Shown: positions 8,413 through 17,916, counted from the first letter of the stretch. The stretch is 64,000 nt of DNA from Chromatiales bacterium (GCA_020351875.1 CP070671.1:1712404-1776403), one strand, 5' to 3'. Translations and numbers: made by a program. The notes: a model not told the origin generated them from the letters alone.

Positions 8413-8592
8413 CTAATAGCCAGATGCCTATTCTCGAAATTACATCACGTTCGACTTCTTAGAATTTTTCTATGTTGAATTTTCTCGTAGATGACCAGGA
8501 TCGAAAATCCAGTTGCGCCGAACTGGCTTTAGGTTACACGCGGGTCGACTGGGAAACCGTGTTAGGCTGCCACTGCTATTCGAAGAATTTCT

Positions 8593-9021
8593 ATGCACCC
8601 CAAACAGGTTGAACTACTCGCCAGTCGGCTCCGCCGGGACGGCAACGTGCAAGTCCGTGACGGTGCCTTGCGCCATCTGGATGCGGCCCGAGCCAAGCTG
8701 GACGAGTTGCGGGAAATACGCCATCGCATGGCCAGCACTTTGTCTCGATGCGTGGATGAGCGAGACGCCGCGGTCGCGGCCCTCAACAAACTAAAAGATG
8801 CGCGCAATGAGCAGGCGCGGTCAGTCTATTGCGTGCAGCAGGCTATTATTGATGACCTGCGCAGGGATCTGGAGTTTGCGATCTCGGCGCTGCAGGATGT
8901 CAGCGCACAGCTGGAGCATGGCCGCTTTTCACCGAATATCTTCACGCGGGTTGCCACAACGGCACGCAATGCACTTGATCGTCTCTCCGGGCGGCCTTCG
9001 TCGCAGAGCGGCCTCCGGTAG
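8593..9021 (+). CDS. hypothetical coiled-coil protein
   Basis: A 142-aa open frame with no recognised family. Residues 18-110 are strongly helical and heptad-like (LDAARAKLDELREIRHRMAS, then RDAAVAALNKLKDARNEQA), suggesting a coiled coil. There is no signal peptide or membrane segment. Only a weak GAAGAA precedes the ATG. Codon use resembles the neighbours more than the flanking DNA does. It stands alone in a repeat-rich low-GC stretch, so it may be an accessory gene or a poorly expressed ORF. Confidence 0.45.
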   Translation: MHPKQVELLASRLRRDGNVQVRDGALRHLDAARAKLDELREIRHRMASTLSRCVDERDAAVAALNKLKDARNEQARSVYCVQQAIIDDLRRDLEFAISALQDVSAQLEHGRFSPNIFTRVATTARNALDRLSGRPSSQSGLR

Positions 9022-9171
9022 CAGATCTAAACGACTACCGTGCCGTAGCCACAGCGTCTGGCGCTAGCTGCCCGAGCTTGATAAACGGTTCTCTAGGCCT
9101 TTGGGGACAACACACCGGAGAACAGCTGTTCTAGCCCCTGCCGCTAGCACGGGTTCCTGGCGCCACCCTGA

Positions 9172-9187
9172 TGCCCGCTTTCGGCCA
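9172..9187 (+). repeat. dispersed short repeat, copy 2 (TGCCCGCTTTCGGCCA)
   Basis: This 16-mer differs by one base from the copy at 8107-8122 and is followed by AAACGGACGTCG, which partly repeats the core in inverse orientation. It lies in the 280-bp gap 9022-9301, where nothing else could be identified. Confidence 0.6.
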
Positions 9188-9301
9188 AAACGGACGTCGA
9201 TAAGATCAAGAAAAATCCGGCGCCCCCGCAAGCTCCTGCTCAATATGCCAAGCTCTGTTCGCCAGCAGCCCTTTGGCCATCAAGAATCAGGCGAATGCCG
9301 T

Positions 9302-9889
9302 TCACTCAACTTCAATTGTGCTGCCCGACTTACCGGGGAAGTCAAGAAACAAGGCTGACGATAGCTTCTGCACGGTAGCAACGGGCTGTTGTCCGGAAGC
9401 TGACTCAGCTGTCCGCACTGCACGGCCTTCCCAGAGAACATCTCTCTGCTCTCGGCTGACCAGCTGTACGTCGAGTTGCGTCACGATGACTTCGCCCCCT
9501 TCGGATCCGCCAACGTCCGTACTGGCGCCCACACCCATACCGCCGCTGCCGCCGTAGGAACTACCGCCGAACCCGATGGAAAACGGTGAACGGCTAGGTG
9601 CCTGAATCTCCACGCTCTTCGTCACGTCGACGATCGCCAGCAGGTCGACCTGCTCACCCTCCACTCTTTCGAAACCAAGCCGATTCAGCTCTGCTGCCAC
9701 CTGACCCAAGTAGGTGCTGAACTCCAAGCTATCCTCGTTAGCCGTATTCGCCGCCTCCACATTGACAGCCTGGGGCGCGATCGTATCCCCCCGGTGAAAG
9801 CGCGTTACTTCCGTGCCGGTTTTCGGACCGGGAGTGGCACACGCGACGGTGACTAGGACCGCCGCAATCGGCAAGGGAGCGCGTTTCAT
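9302..9889 (-). CDS. DUF4136-like Gly-rich lipoprotein
   Basis: A 195-aa product with an N-terminal export signal and a probable lipidated Cys near residue 17 (VTVACATPG; the lipobox is weak). A DUF4136-like domain begins with EFSTYLGQVAAELNRLGFE, continues with DLLAIVDVTK and ends with VLWEGRAVRTAE. A Gly/Ser-rich loop (residues 105-130) interrupts it. Such lipoproteins are small outer-membrane or periplasmic proteins of unknown role. The gene is monocistronic and lies inside the 8-10 kb repeat-rich stretch. Confidence 0.75.
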   Translation of the reverse strand: MKRAPLPIAAVLVTVACATPGPKTGTEVTRFHRGDTIAPQAVNVEAANTANEDSLEFSTYLGQVAAELNRLGFERVEGEQVDLLAIVDVTKSVEIQAPSRSPFSIGFGGSSYGGSGGMGVGASTDVGGSEGGEVIVTQLDVQLVSREQRDVLWEGRAVRTAESASGQQPVATVQKLSSALFLDFPGKSGSTIEVE

Positions 9890-10047
9890 GATGTTCCTCC
9901 AGACAGAGACGCGAGATCGGTTCTATTACGCGGCGAATTCAAGATTATGCTACATGATGGCGCCCGGAGGCTCATGGCTACCAACGCGCCTGCAGCAGCC
10001 CCCGGCCCCGCCGCCTCACGAGGTTTCAGCTGTTTGGGCAACGACGA

Positions 10048-10064
10048 TCAGAAAGCGGACGTTC
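10048..10064 (-). repeat. dispersed short repeat, copy 3 (minus strand, degenerate)
   Basis: Read on the minus strand, the sequence gives GAACGTCCGCTTTCTGATC, sharing GTCCGCTTTC with the copies at 8107 and 9172. It lies in the 275-bp gap between the DUF4136-like gene and the symporter stop codon. Confidence 0.4.
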
Positions 10065-10164
10065 GGTCCAGCTTGGCAGTAAGTTTTTGGCGACTTTCTC
10101 TAAGAATCCTGGATCTGGCGGTTCGGCCATGGCTTTGAACACTGTTCGTTTGAGGAACCGGCTT

Positions 10165-11937
10165 CTAGTGTTCGTGGGCCACTCTGGCACCGGCCGGCAC
10201 CCGGATGTCGTCGATAAGCTCCTGAATTTCAAAGGGTGGCGGCGCTTGCAGACGGCACAGGCTCAAGGCGACGGCAAAGTTGATGACCATACCGAGTACG
10301 CCAATGCCTTCCGGTGAAATGCCGAGCAGCCAATGCTCGGCATTGTTGAGGTCTGGCCGAATAAATTTGAAATACACGATGTAGATACTCGTGAACGATA
10401 GTCCGGCGCACATGCCGGCAACCGCGCCGAGCGTGTTCATGCGCCGGGAAAAGATTCCCATGAAGATGGCCGGAAACAGTGAGGCCGCGGCGAGACCAAA
10501 CGCGAAAGCCACGACCTGAGCGACGAAGCCCGGCGGATTGATCCCGAGGTAACCCGCTACACAGATTGCTGTCGCGGCAGACAGCCGAGCATAAAGTAAC
10601 TCTTGTTTTTCGCTGATGCCGGGCAGAAAGGTTTTTTTCAGCAGGTCATGACTGATCGACGTCGAAATCACCAGCAGCAGCCCGGCCGCTGTGGACAAAG
10701 CGGCGGCCAGTCCGCCAGCGGCCACCAGCGCAATTACCCAACCAGGCAGATTCGCGATTTCCGGGTTCGCCAGCACCATGATGTCCCGATCCACATACAC
10801 TTCATTGCGGACCTTGGTTGGCGCGCTGCTGACAAGGCGCTCGCCGCTGTCTCCCTGGCCGGTATTGAAGGCCGGGCGGCCCTCGAAAGGAGCGCCGGGT
10901 CCGTACTGAATCGCACCGTCCCGGTTCTTGTCCAGCCAGCCGATCAGTCCAATGTCTTCCCAGTTCCGGAACCAGCCGGGCGCGTCCTGGTAGCGGGTCT
11001 CGTGAATGGTCTCAACGAAATTGAGCCGCGCGAAGGCGCCCACCGCCGGGGCGGTGGTGTAGAGCAAGGCGATGAATACTAGTGCGTAACCCGCCGAGAC
11101 GCGTGCGTCGGAAACCTTGGGGACAGTGAAAAACCGCACTATGACGTGCGGCAGACCGGCGGTACCAACCATCAGCGCCAGGGTAATCGCAAAGACATCG
11201 ATGGTGGATTTGCTGCCGGAGGTGTAGGGGCCAAATCCCAGTTCCTGCAAGGTGAAATCCAGTTTCTCCAGCACAGCCATGCCTGATCCGTCGACGGTCT
11301 CCGAACCGAGGCCAAGCTGCGGCACAGGGACACCGGTCACCAGGAAGGAAATGAAAATGGCCGGCACCAGGTAGGCGAAGATCAGCACGCAATACTGGGC
11401 GACCTGGGTATAAGTAATCCCCTTCATACCGCCAAGCACCGCGTAGATGAAAACCACCGCCATCCCGATCAGGACGCCAAGATTGATGTCGACTTCCAGG
11501 AAGCGCGAAAACACGATACCGACGCCACGCATCTGTCCCGCCACATAGGTAAAGGACACGAAGATCAGGCAGGTGACGGCCACGACCCTGGCAACTCGCG
11601 AGTAGTATCGCTCGCCGATGAAATCGGGCACGGTAAATTGGCCGAACTTGCGCAGGTAGGGCGCAAGCAACAGGGCCAGAAGTACGTATCCGCCGGTCCA
11701 GCCCATGAGATAGACTGACCCGTCGTAGCCCAGGAACGCGATGATGCCGGCCATGGATATGAACGAAGCAGCGCTCATCCAGTCGGCAGCCGTCGCCATG
11801 CCATTGGCGATCGGATGCACCCCTCCGCCGGCGACATAGAAATCCTTTGTCGAGGCCGCGCGTGACCAGATCGCAATGGCAATGTAGATCCCGAAGGTCA
11901 GGCCGACGAAGAGATAGGTCAGCGTCTGGGTCGTCAT
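10165..11937 (-). CDS. sodium:solute symporter large subunit (VC_2705/ActP-like)
   Basis: A 590-aa integral membrane protein of the sodium:solute symporter superfamily, with about 13 predicted helices. It is related to acetate permease ActP and to the VC_2705 family that pairs with DUF4212. Family features include TKDFYVAGGGVHPIANGMA and DWMSAASFISMAGIIAFLGY at the N-terminus. A soluble insertion in the middle contains the EF-hand-like DKNRDGAIQYGPG. ATG 11937 overlaps the DUF4212 stop by 4 nt and is used instead of an upstream start that would add unrelated residues. It probably imports a short-chain carboxylate; acs in this window is consistent with acetate. Confidence 0.9.
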   Translation of the reverse strand: MTTQTLTYLFVGLTFGIYIAIAIWSRAASTKDFYVAGGGVHPIANGMATAADWMSAASFISMAGIIAFLGYDGSVYLMGWTGGYVLLALLLAPYLRKFGQFTVPDFIGERYYSRVARVVAVTCLIFVSFTYVAGQMRGVGIVFSRFLEVDINLGVLIGMAVVFIYAVLGGMKGITYTQVAQYCVLIFAYLVPAIFISFLVTGVPVPQLGLGSETVDGSGMAVLEKLDFTLQELGFGPYTSGSKSTIDVFAITLALMVGTAGLPHVIVRFFTVPKVSDARVSAGYALVFIALLYTTAPAVGAFARLNFVETIHETRYQDAPGWFRNWEDIGLIGWLDKNRDGAIQYGPGAPFEGRPAFNTGQGDSGERLVSSAPTKVRNEVYVDRDIMVLANPEIANLPGWVIALVAAGGLAAALSTAAGLLLVISTSISHDLLKKTFLPGISEKQELLYARLSAATAICVAGYLGINPPGFVAQVVAFAFGLAAASLFPAIFMGIFSRRMNTLGAVAGMCAGLSFTSIYIVYFKFIRPDLNNAEHWLLGISPEGIGVLGMVINFAVALSLCRLQAPPPFEIQELIDDIRVPAGARVAHEH

Positions 11938-12275
11938 TCGGGCGGCGGCTCGCGGTCGTCGACGCCAAACTTCCGATCGATCCGGCTGGCGAGAATCACA
12001 TAGATGAAAATGATCGCGACGAAGACGTAGATAGCCCCCTGCTGGGCCCACCAGAAGCCGAGCTTGAAGCCGAAAAACGGGATGCGGTTCAGAGGTTCGA
12101 CCAGCAGAATCCCGAAGCCGAATGACACCACGAACCAGAGCAACAGCAGGCCGATGACAAGACGCAGGTTTGCGCGCCAGTAGCGGTGCACGGTCGCTTC
12201 GCTCAGCACCTCCTGGCTGTGTTCGCCGGGTCGCGGGAGGTTATCCCCTTTGTGTTGATAAACCTCGCGCTCCAT
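11934..12275 (-). CDS. DUF4212 symporter small subunit
   Basis: A 113-aa protein with two transmembrane helices (about 38-58 and 75-97) and the family signature YWRANLRL, FVVSFGFGILLVEPLN and GFWWAQQGAIYVFV. DUF4212 proteins are the small partners of VC_2705-type sodium:solute symporters. The ATGA overlap with the following symporter gene fits co-translation of the pair. A GAGGGG upstream of the ATG could serve as ribosome-binding site, though spacing is long. Confidence 0.9.
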   Translation of the reverse strand: MEREVYQHKGDNLPRPGEHSQEVLSEATVHRYWRANLRLVIGLLLLWFVVSFGFGILLVEPLNRIPFFGFKLGFWWAQQGAIYVFVAIIFIYVILASRIDRKFGVDDREPPPE

Positions 12276-12300
12276 GGGTTATTTGTACCCCTCGCCGCCG

Positions 12301-13680
12301 CTACAGTGACTTGATCGCCTGGATCAATTCCGACACCGCGGCCTGGCCGTCGCCGTACAGCATGCGCGTGTTGTCCAGGAAGAACAGCGCGTTCTGGATG
12401 CCGGAGAAACCTGCACCCTGCCCGCGCTTGATCACGATGCAGTTCTTGGCCTTGTCCGCATTCAGGATCGGCATGCCGTAAATCGGGCTGGTGCTGTCGG
12501 TGCGCGCCACCGGGTTCACGACGTCGTTCGCGCCGATTACGAGCGCGACGTCGGCCGTGTCGAACTCCGGGTTGATTTCGTCTTGGTCGTAGATGATGTC
12601 GTACGGAACGCCCGCCTCGGCCAGCAGCACGTTCATGTGGCCCGGCATGCGCCCGGCCACCGGGTGGATTGCGAACTTCACCGTCACGCCGCGGTCCTGC
12701 AACAGCTGCGTGAGTTCCCACACCTTGTGCTGGGCCTGGGCGACCGCCATGCCGTAGCCGGGTACGATCAGTACTTTCTCCGCGAAGGCCATCATGATGC
12801 CGACGTCATTCGCGTCGATGGCTTTCATTGCCCCGGTCACTTCCTGGCTGCCACCGGAAGAATCGCCAAAGCCGCTGAATAGCACGTTCGCCAGCGACCG
12901 GTTCATGGCCTTGGCCATCAGCTGCGTGAGCAGCGTGCCGGCTGAGCCCACGACGGTGCCGGCAATGATCATCGCGGCGTTGTCGAGCACGAAGCCTTCG
13001 AAGGCGACAGCGAGCCCCGTTAATGCGTTGTATAACGAAATCACCACTGGCATGTCCGCCCCGCCAATCGGCAGCGTCATTGTGATGCCGAGCACCAGCG
13101 CCAGCGCGAACATCAGCGTAATCGAGTCCGTAGAACCATTGGCCGCGATCTGCATCACGCCCAGTACCGCAGCAGCGGCGAGGATCGCGATGTTCACAAT
13201 GTTCTGGCCCTTGAAGCGCACGTCCTTGCGCAGCAGCCCCTGCAGTTTCGCAAACGCCACCATGCTGCCGGAGAAGGACACCGAGCCGATCAGTCCACCG
13301 AGTACCGCCAGGGTGGAAACCACCGGGCCGAGTTCGCGCCCGCTCAACAGCTCCACGGCCGAGATGGCCGCGGCGGCGCCGCCGCCCATGCCGTTGTACA
13401 GTGCGATCATCTGCGGCATGTCGGTCATCGCCACGCGCTTGCCGGTCCACCAGGCCAGCACGCCGCCGACGAAAATCGCCGCAGTCATCAGCGCGTAGTT
13501 GTGCATGTCCGGATACAGGAAGGTGATTGCGGTCGCGACCACCATGCCCAGCCCGGCCCACTTGATGCCGCTGGCCGCGGTCACCGGGGAGCTCATGCGC
13601 TTCAGCCCCATGATGAACAGGAAGGCCGCGACGTAGTAGCTGATCTCGATTAGCAGGCTGGTGGAGAAAAGTCCGGTCAC
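12301..13680 (-). CDS. pntB: NAD(P) transhydrogenase subunit beta
   Basis: A 459-aa protein of the usual PntB length. About nine transmembrane helices (residues 1-260) form part of the proton channel. The C-terminal NADP(H)-binding domain III carries VPGYGMAVAQAQHKVWELT, FAIHPVAGRMPGHMNVLLAE and VIGANDVVNPVA. The enzyme uses the proton-motive force to make NADPH from NADH. Its start overlaps the pntA2 stop by 4 nt. Confidence 0.97.
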   Translation of the reverse strand: MTGLFSTSLLIEISYYVAAFLFIMGLKRMSSPVTAASGIKWAGLGMVVATAITFLYPDMHNYALMTAAIFVGGVLAWWTGKRVAMTDMPQMIALYNGMGGGAAAAISAVELLSGRELGPVVSTLAVLGGLIGSVSFSGSMVAFAKLQGLLRKDVRFKGQNIVNIAILAAAAVLGVMQIAANGSTDSITLMFALALVLGITMTLPIGGADMPVVISLYNALTGLAVAFEGFVLDNAAMIIAGTVVGSAGTLLTQLMAKAMNRSLANVLFSGFGDSSGGSQEVTGAMKAIDANDVGIMMAFAEKVLIVPGYGMAVAQAQHKVWELTQLLQDRGVTVKFAIHPVAGRMPGHMNVLLAEAGVPYDIIYDQDEINPEFDTADVALVIGANDVVNPVARTDSTSPIYGMPILNADKAKNCIVIKRGQGAGFSGIQNALFFLDNTRMLYGDGQAAVSELIQAIKSL

Positions 13681-13976
13681 GACTTCTTCTCCCCGCTGGT
13701 CTTGAACATCTCGAGCATGCGCTCGGTGACCACGTAGCCGCCGACGGCGTTACCCGCGCCGAGCAGCACGCCCAGGAAGCCGATGATGTAGCCGGCGGTC
13801 GTATCGGCGTGTCCCAGCGCGACCATTGCGCCGACGACCACGATGCCGTGCACGAAGTTCGAACCGGACATCAGCGGGGTGTGCAGGATGGCCGGGACCT
13901 TCGCAATGACTTCGTAGCCGGTAAAGGCGGCGAGCATGAAGATGTATAACGCCGCGAATCCGCTGAGCTCGATCAT
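13677..13976 (-). CDS. pntA2: NAD(P) transhydrogenase alpha subunit, membrane part
   Basis: A 99-aa membrane protein with three or four hydrophobic helices, matching the C-terminal membrane segment of PntA (FTGYEVIAKVPAILHTPLMS, then NFVHGIVVVGAM). Here it is a separate gene, as in the three-subunit enzymes of Rhodospirillum type. It overlaps both neighbours by 4 nt, which supports one coupled operon. Confidence 0.95.
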   Translation of the reverse strand: MIELSGFAALYIFMLAAFTGYEVIAKVPAILHTPLMSGSNFVHGIVVVGAMVALGHADTTAGYIIGFLGVLLGAGNAVGGYVVTERMLEMFKTSGEKKS

Positions 13977-15106
13977 GACTGGCCTCCTTCCAGGGCGACG
14001 CGGGTGGACTCGTGCTGCACCTCGCCGTCGCGGGTCAGCACCGTACCGGCAAACACCTCGTCCTCCCAGTCGATCTGCAACTCGCCCTCTTTCAGCGCGG
14101 GCTCCAGCAGGTTGTAGAGATTACGGGCGTACATTTCGCTCGCATGGCGGGCCACGGTGGCCGGCAGGTCCACCGGGCCGATAATCGTCACGCCGCCGTG
14201 CTGCACGGTCTCGCCGGCTTCGGTCAGTTCGCAGTTGCCGCCGCTCTCGGCGCCGAGGTCCACGATCACCGCACCGGGTTGCATGCGCTCCACGGTGGCG
14301 CGATTGATGATTTTTGGTGCCGGTTTGCCGGGCACGGCCGCGGTGGTAATCACCAGGTCGGCCTTCACGATATGCTCTTCCAGTGCGGTTTGCTGCTGTT
14401 CGCGTTCTTCAGGGGTCAGCTCGCGCGCGTAGCCACCCTCACCTTCAGCCGACACACCGGTGTCGACGAATTTCGCGCCGAGGGATTCCACCTGTTCTTT
14501 CGTCGCACTGCGCACGTCGAAGCCTTCAACCACCGCACCGAGCCGGCGGGCGGTGGCAATGGCCTGCAACCCGGCGACGCCCGCGCCGATGATCAGCGCC
14601 TGCGCGGGACGAATGGTGCCGGCGGCCGTGGTCAGCATCGGCATGAACTTGTCCAGCGCGGCGGCACCTTGCAACACTGCTTTGTAGCCGGCTACCGCCG
14701 CTTGCGATGACAGCGCGTCCATCGACTGCGCGCGCGAGATACGCGGCACGAGTTCCATCGCGAGGCTGGTCACATCCTTGTCACACAGCGCGCGGATCAT
14801 CTCGGCCTGGCGATGGGGCTGCATGAAACCGACCACCGTGGCACCGAACTTCAGGCGCGCGACCTCGTTGATGGTCAGCGGCTGCACTTTCAGGAGCACG
14901 TCTGCATGCTCGAGCACGCTGGCTGCATCAGGCACCAGTTCCGCGCCCTCGAAAGCGGCGTCCGGGATGCGGGCCGCTACCCCGGCACCGGCCTGCACGA
15001 GCACGCGGGCGTCGGCCGCCAGGAGCTTGCGCAGCACCTCGGGCACGAGCGCGACACGTCTTTCTCCGGGCGCAGTCTCGGTCACCACGCCAATGGTCAG
15101 TCCCAT
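13973..15106 (-). CDS. pntA1: NAD(P) transhydrogenase alpha subunit, NAD-binding part
   Basis: A 377-aa soluble domain I subunit that binds NAD(H). It has the alanine dehydrogenase/PNT N-terminal domain (TAPGERRVALVPEVLRKL), the Rossmann motif GAGVAGLQAIATARRLGAVV and VVEGFDVRSATKEQVESLGA. The ATG at 15106 is chosen because GAGGA lies 7 nt upstream and homologues begin MGLTIGV; a longer frame to 15217 adds unrelated residues. It is the first gene of the pntA1-pntA2-pntB operon. Confidence 0.95.
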   Translation of the reverse strand: MGLTIGVVTETAPGERRVALVPEVLRKLLAADARVLVQAGAGVAARIPDAAFEGAELVPDAASVLEHADVLLKVQPLTINEVARLKFGATVVGFMQPHRQAEMIRALCDKDVTSLAMELVPRISRAQSMDALSSQAAVAGYKAVLQGAAALDKFMPMLTTAAGTIRPAQALIIGAGVAGLQAIATARRLGAVVEGFDVRSATKEQVESLGAKFVDTGVSAEGEGGYARELTPEEREQQQTALEEHIVKADLVITTAAVPGKPAPKIINRATVERMQPGAVIVDLGAESGGNCELTEAGETVQHGGVTIIGPVDLPATVARHASEMYARNLYNLLEPALKEGELQIDWEDEVFAGTVLTRDGEVQHESTRVALEGGQS

Positions 15107-15352
15107 GGTATGTCCTCGGTCTGGATCGACTGTCTGGATAGATTCTTTGGCTTGATCTGGTGGTTGCGGGAGCCCGGATGTGCGTCCGGGGTCGGCCGGC
15201 AGGGCGAATGATGACACAGACCTCCGGTCTGCGGATGGCAGAACGGGCAGGGCCTCGGGTCCTGGCGCCGGACCATTGGCACTGTGGGCAAATGTGTTGA
15301 TTTATTCACCCCAGTCTGGGAGATTCGGAAGCATCTGACACTGGCCAAGACC

Positions 15353-15991
15353 ATGGAGACCGACCCAGAGCGACATGACCTCTCCCAGCAGGTGCTCCGC
15401 ACGGACGTGGCGGGCATGCCGCTGGAGTGGATCGACTACCGTGAGGCGGTGCGCCTGTACCACACGGAGCAGGTGGCCTACACGTGCGGCACCCCGCTGT
15501 ACCAGATCTTCGGCGGCACGAATGCGCTGTCGGGCCTGCGCAGCACGGTCGAGGTCAATTCCATCGTCGCGACCATTGGCCGCACCCACGGCATCGCTGA
15601 ACTGCGCGAGCGCTACACGCCGCCGCTGAACAACAAGACGCTGTTCCGCCGCGACGGCTACCTGTGCCTTTATTGCGGCCAGCACTTCATGATCCGGGAC
15701 CTGACCCGGGATCACATCCGCCCGCTCAGCCAGGGCGGCGGCGACCTGTGGCAGAACGTGGTCAGCGCGTGCCGGCGGTGCAACAACCACAAGGGCGGCC
15801 GCACGCCCGAGCAGGCTGGCATGCAGCTGCTCGCGGTGCCGTTCACGCCTACCTACGCCGAGTACATCTACCTGAAGGGCCGCCGCGTGCTGGCCGACCA
15901 GATGGAGTTCCTGCTGGCGCACATTCCGCGTTCCAGCCCGCTGCACCAGCGCCTGGCCAGCAGCCTGCGCGCCGGCGCCGATCCGCACTGA
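15353..15991 (+). CDS. HNH endonuclease-family protein
   Basis: A 212-aa protein with a C-terminal HNH domain. It has the zinc-ribbon Cys pair LCLYCGQHF, the catalytic DHIRPLSQGG with its His, the Asn in LWQNVVSACRRCNNHKGGR and the second Cys pair CRRC. The N-terminal half (PLEWIDYREAVRLYHTEQVA) is typical of a widespread chromosomal HNH family of unknown role. ATG 15353 is preferred to GTG 15284, whose extra residues do not look conserved. It stands alone, divergent from pntA1, with no restriction-modification partner nearby. Confidence 0.85.
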   Translation: METDPERHDLSQQVLRTDVAGMPLEWIDYREAVRLYHTEQVAYTCGTPLYQIFGGTNALSGLRSTVEVNSIVATIGRTHGIAELRERYTPPLNNKTLFRRDGYLCLYCGQHFMIRDLTRDHIRPLSQGGGDLWQNVVSACRRCNNHKGGRTPEQAGMQLLAVPFTPTYAEYIYLKGRRVLADQMEFLLAHIPRSSPLHQRLASSLRAGADPH

Positions 15992-15993
15992 GT

Positions 15994-16040
15994 TCGGGCG
16001 ACTGCCCGAAAAAAGTTCCCGGGGCTTAACCCCGTTCGGC
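15994..16040. other. two small hairpins after the HNH gene
   Basis: TCGGGC-GACT-GCCCGA is followed by an A-run, then CGGGG-CTTAA-CCCCG. On the plus strand neither stem is followed by a T-run. They may still act as a weak terminator or processing site between the HNH and VWA genes. Confidence 0.3.
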
Positions 16041-16086
16041 CCCCGTCGGCGTTCATACCTCCGAGACCACACGGAGGAACGTATCC

Positions 16087-17871
16087 ATGAACGACCCTAT
16101 CTACCGCCGCGGGCTGGCGCCCGCAGTATTCATCTGCCTCGCGCTGGCCATTGGCGCCTGCACCGTCCGGGAAGACCCGCCCGAGGCCGCCGGCACCGGC
16201 GGCACACCGCCCACGCCGGGCCCTAAAGACATCACGCAGCAGGAAATACCGCCGGTCAGCGCCGTGCCCGAGGAAGTGAAGAACTCACCGGCCACGGTGG
16301 AAGCTGACGCGATCGCCGGGCGCCATCGCGCCGACCAGGCGCGGCCGGCGATGAAAATGCACATGGAAATGGCACCCGGTGTCGCGTCGGCCTACGGCGT
16401 GCCGGAACCGTGGCGCATTGCACGCGAGCCACTGGACCGGGAGAACTATGCGCACCTCGACCCGAACCCCGTTCGGCTGGTCAGCGCCGACCCGGTCTCC
16501 ACGTTCAGCATCGACGTGGACACCGGTGGGTATGCGAACGTGCGCCGCATGCTGAACGAAGGCCGCCTGCCACCGGAGGATGCAGTGCGGATCGAAGAGC
16601 TGATCAACTACTTCGACTACGCGTACCCGGTGCCGGCAGACTCGCGCCGGCCTTTCTCCATCACCACCGAGCTCGCGGCCGCGCCGTGGAACGCCGACCG
16701 GCTGCTGCTGCAGATCGGCATCAAGGGCTACGAGGTGCCTGCGGAGCAGCGGCCGCCGGCCAACCTGGTGTTCCTGATCGATGTGTCGGGCTCGATGAAC
16801 GATCCGCGCAAGCTGCCGTTGCTGAAGCAGTCGATGAAGCTGCTGGCACGCCAGCTCACCGCGGACGACTGCGTGTCCATGGTGGTGTACGCCGGAGCGG
16901 CCGGCGTCGTGCTGGAACCGACGCCGGGTGACGAGCAGGCGAAGATCCTGGCTGCGCTGGACCGGCTGCAGGCTGGTGGTTCGACGAACGGGGCCGGCGG
17001 CATCCGCGCCGCCTACCAGCTCGCCCGCCAGGCCTACCTTGTTGACGGCATCAACCGCATCCTGCTGGCCACCGACGGCGACCTCAACGTCGGGACGGTG
17101 GACTTCGACAGCCTGATCGACCTGGTGGAGCGCGAGCGCGAAGGTGGCGTGTCGCTGACCACACTCGGCTTCGGCACCGGCAACTACAACGATCACCTGA
17201 CGGAGCAGCTGGCCGATGCGGGCAACGGCAACTACGCCTACATCGACAACCTGAACGAAGGTCGCAAGGTGCTGGTGGACCAGGTCGGCTCGACCCTGCA
17301 GACCATCGCGAAGGACGTGAAGATCCAGGTGGAGTTCAACCCGGCGGTCGTCGCCGAGTACCGGCTGATCGGTTACGAGAACCGCATGCTGCGCCGGGAA
17401 GACTTCAATAACGACAAGATCGATGCCGGGGAGATCGGCGCGGGGCATACCGTCACTGCGCTGTACGAGCTGACGCTGGTGGACAGCCCCGCGCGGCTGA
17501 TGGATCCGCTGCGCTATGGCAGCGAAGACCGTCGCGCGCAGTCGGCGGCCGGCGAGGCGGCCTTTGTGCGCCTGCGTTACAAGGCACCGGACGGCGACGT
17601 GAGCCAGCTGATCGAGCAACCGGTCCGCACCCGTAATGTGGACGCGAATCCGTCGGCCGAGTTGCGCTTTGCCGCCGCCGTCGCGGCCTTCGGCCAGCTG
17701 CTGCGCGGGGGTGACTACCTGGGTGACTACCAGTACACCGACGTGCTGGCCCTGGCCGGGCAGTCGAAGGGCGCGGATCCGCACGGCTACCGCGGTGAAT
17801 TCGTCGGCCTGGTGCGGCTGGCCGATTCGCTGGCGACGGTGAATGCACCGGACCGCCAGGCTCGCCGCTGA
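16087..17871 (+). CDS. VWA-domain lipoprotein (YfbK-like)
   Basis: A 594-aa protein with a lipoprotein signal (IGAC near residue 18-21) and a Pro-rich linker. A conserved VWA-associated N-terminal segment (STFSIDVDTGGYANVRRML) is followed by a VWA domain whose MIDAS motif reads DVSGSMND, then by a C-terminal DUF3520-type region (YRLIGYENRMLRREDFNNDK). VWA domains bind metal and protein partners; YfbK-like proteins are envelope-anchored with unknown role. The ribosome-binding site GGAGGA lies 8 nt before the ATG. An ECF sigma/anti-sigma pair follows directly, a common arrangement suggesting shared regulation. Confidence 0.9.
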   Translation: MNDPIYRRGLAPAVFICLALAIGACTVREDPPEAAGTGGTPPTPGPKDITQQEIPPVSAVPEEVKNSPATVEADAIAGRHRADQARPAMKMHMEMAPGVASAYGVPEPWRIAREPLDRENYAHLDPNPVRLVSADPVSTFSIDVDTGGYANVRRMLNEGRLPPEDAVRIEELINYFDYAYPVPADSRRPFSITTELAAAPWNADRLLLQIGIKGYEVPAEQRPPANLVFLIDVSGSMNDPRKLPLLKQSMKLLARQLTADDCVSMVVYAGAAGVVLEPTPGDEQAKILAALDRLQAGGSTNGAGGIRAAYQLARQAYLVDGINRILLATDGDLNVGTVDFDSLIDLVEREREGGVSLTTLGFGTGNYNDHLTEQLADAGNGNYAYIDNLNEGRKVLVDQVGSTLQTIAKDVKIQVEFNPAVVAEYRLIGYENRMLRREDFNNDKIDAGEIGAGHTVTALYELTLVDSPARLMDPLRYGSEDRRAQSAAGEAAFVRLRYKAPDGDVSQLIEQPVRTRNVDANPSAELRFAAAVAAFGQLLRGGDYLGDYQYTDVLALAGQSKGADPHGYRGEFVGLVRLADSLATVNAPDRQARR

Positions 17872-17916
17872 TCCTGCAACTTCCCCGCCGTGGCCGGCTG
17901 GCCTATGCTGCCGGCC

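Larger units (their letters stand above)
8034..8592. other. 559-bp gene-poor region with repeat copy and gene remnant
   Basis: Base composition drops in AT-rich stretches here. It contains one copy of the TGTCCGCTTTCGGCCA repeat (8107-8122) and a minus-strand open frame that looks like a gene remnant (8233-8412). The remainder, including 8413-8592 in front of the coiled-coil gene, shows no feature I can name. Confidence 0.5.

Noticed and set aside
15353..15991. HNH protein as part of a restriction or defence system
   Set aside because: No methyltransferase, helicase or other defence gene is adjacent; the protein resembles a chromosomal stand-alone HNH family.
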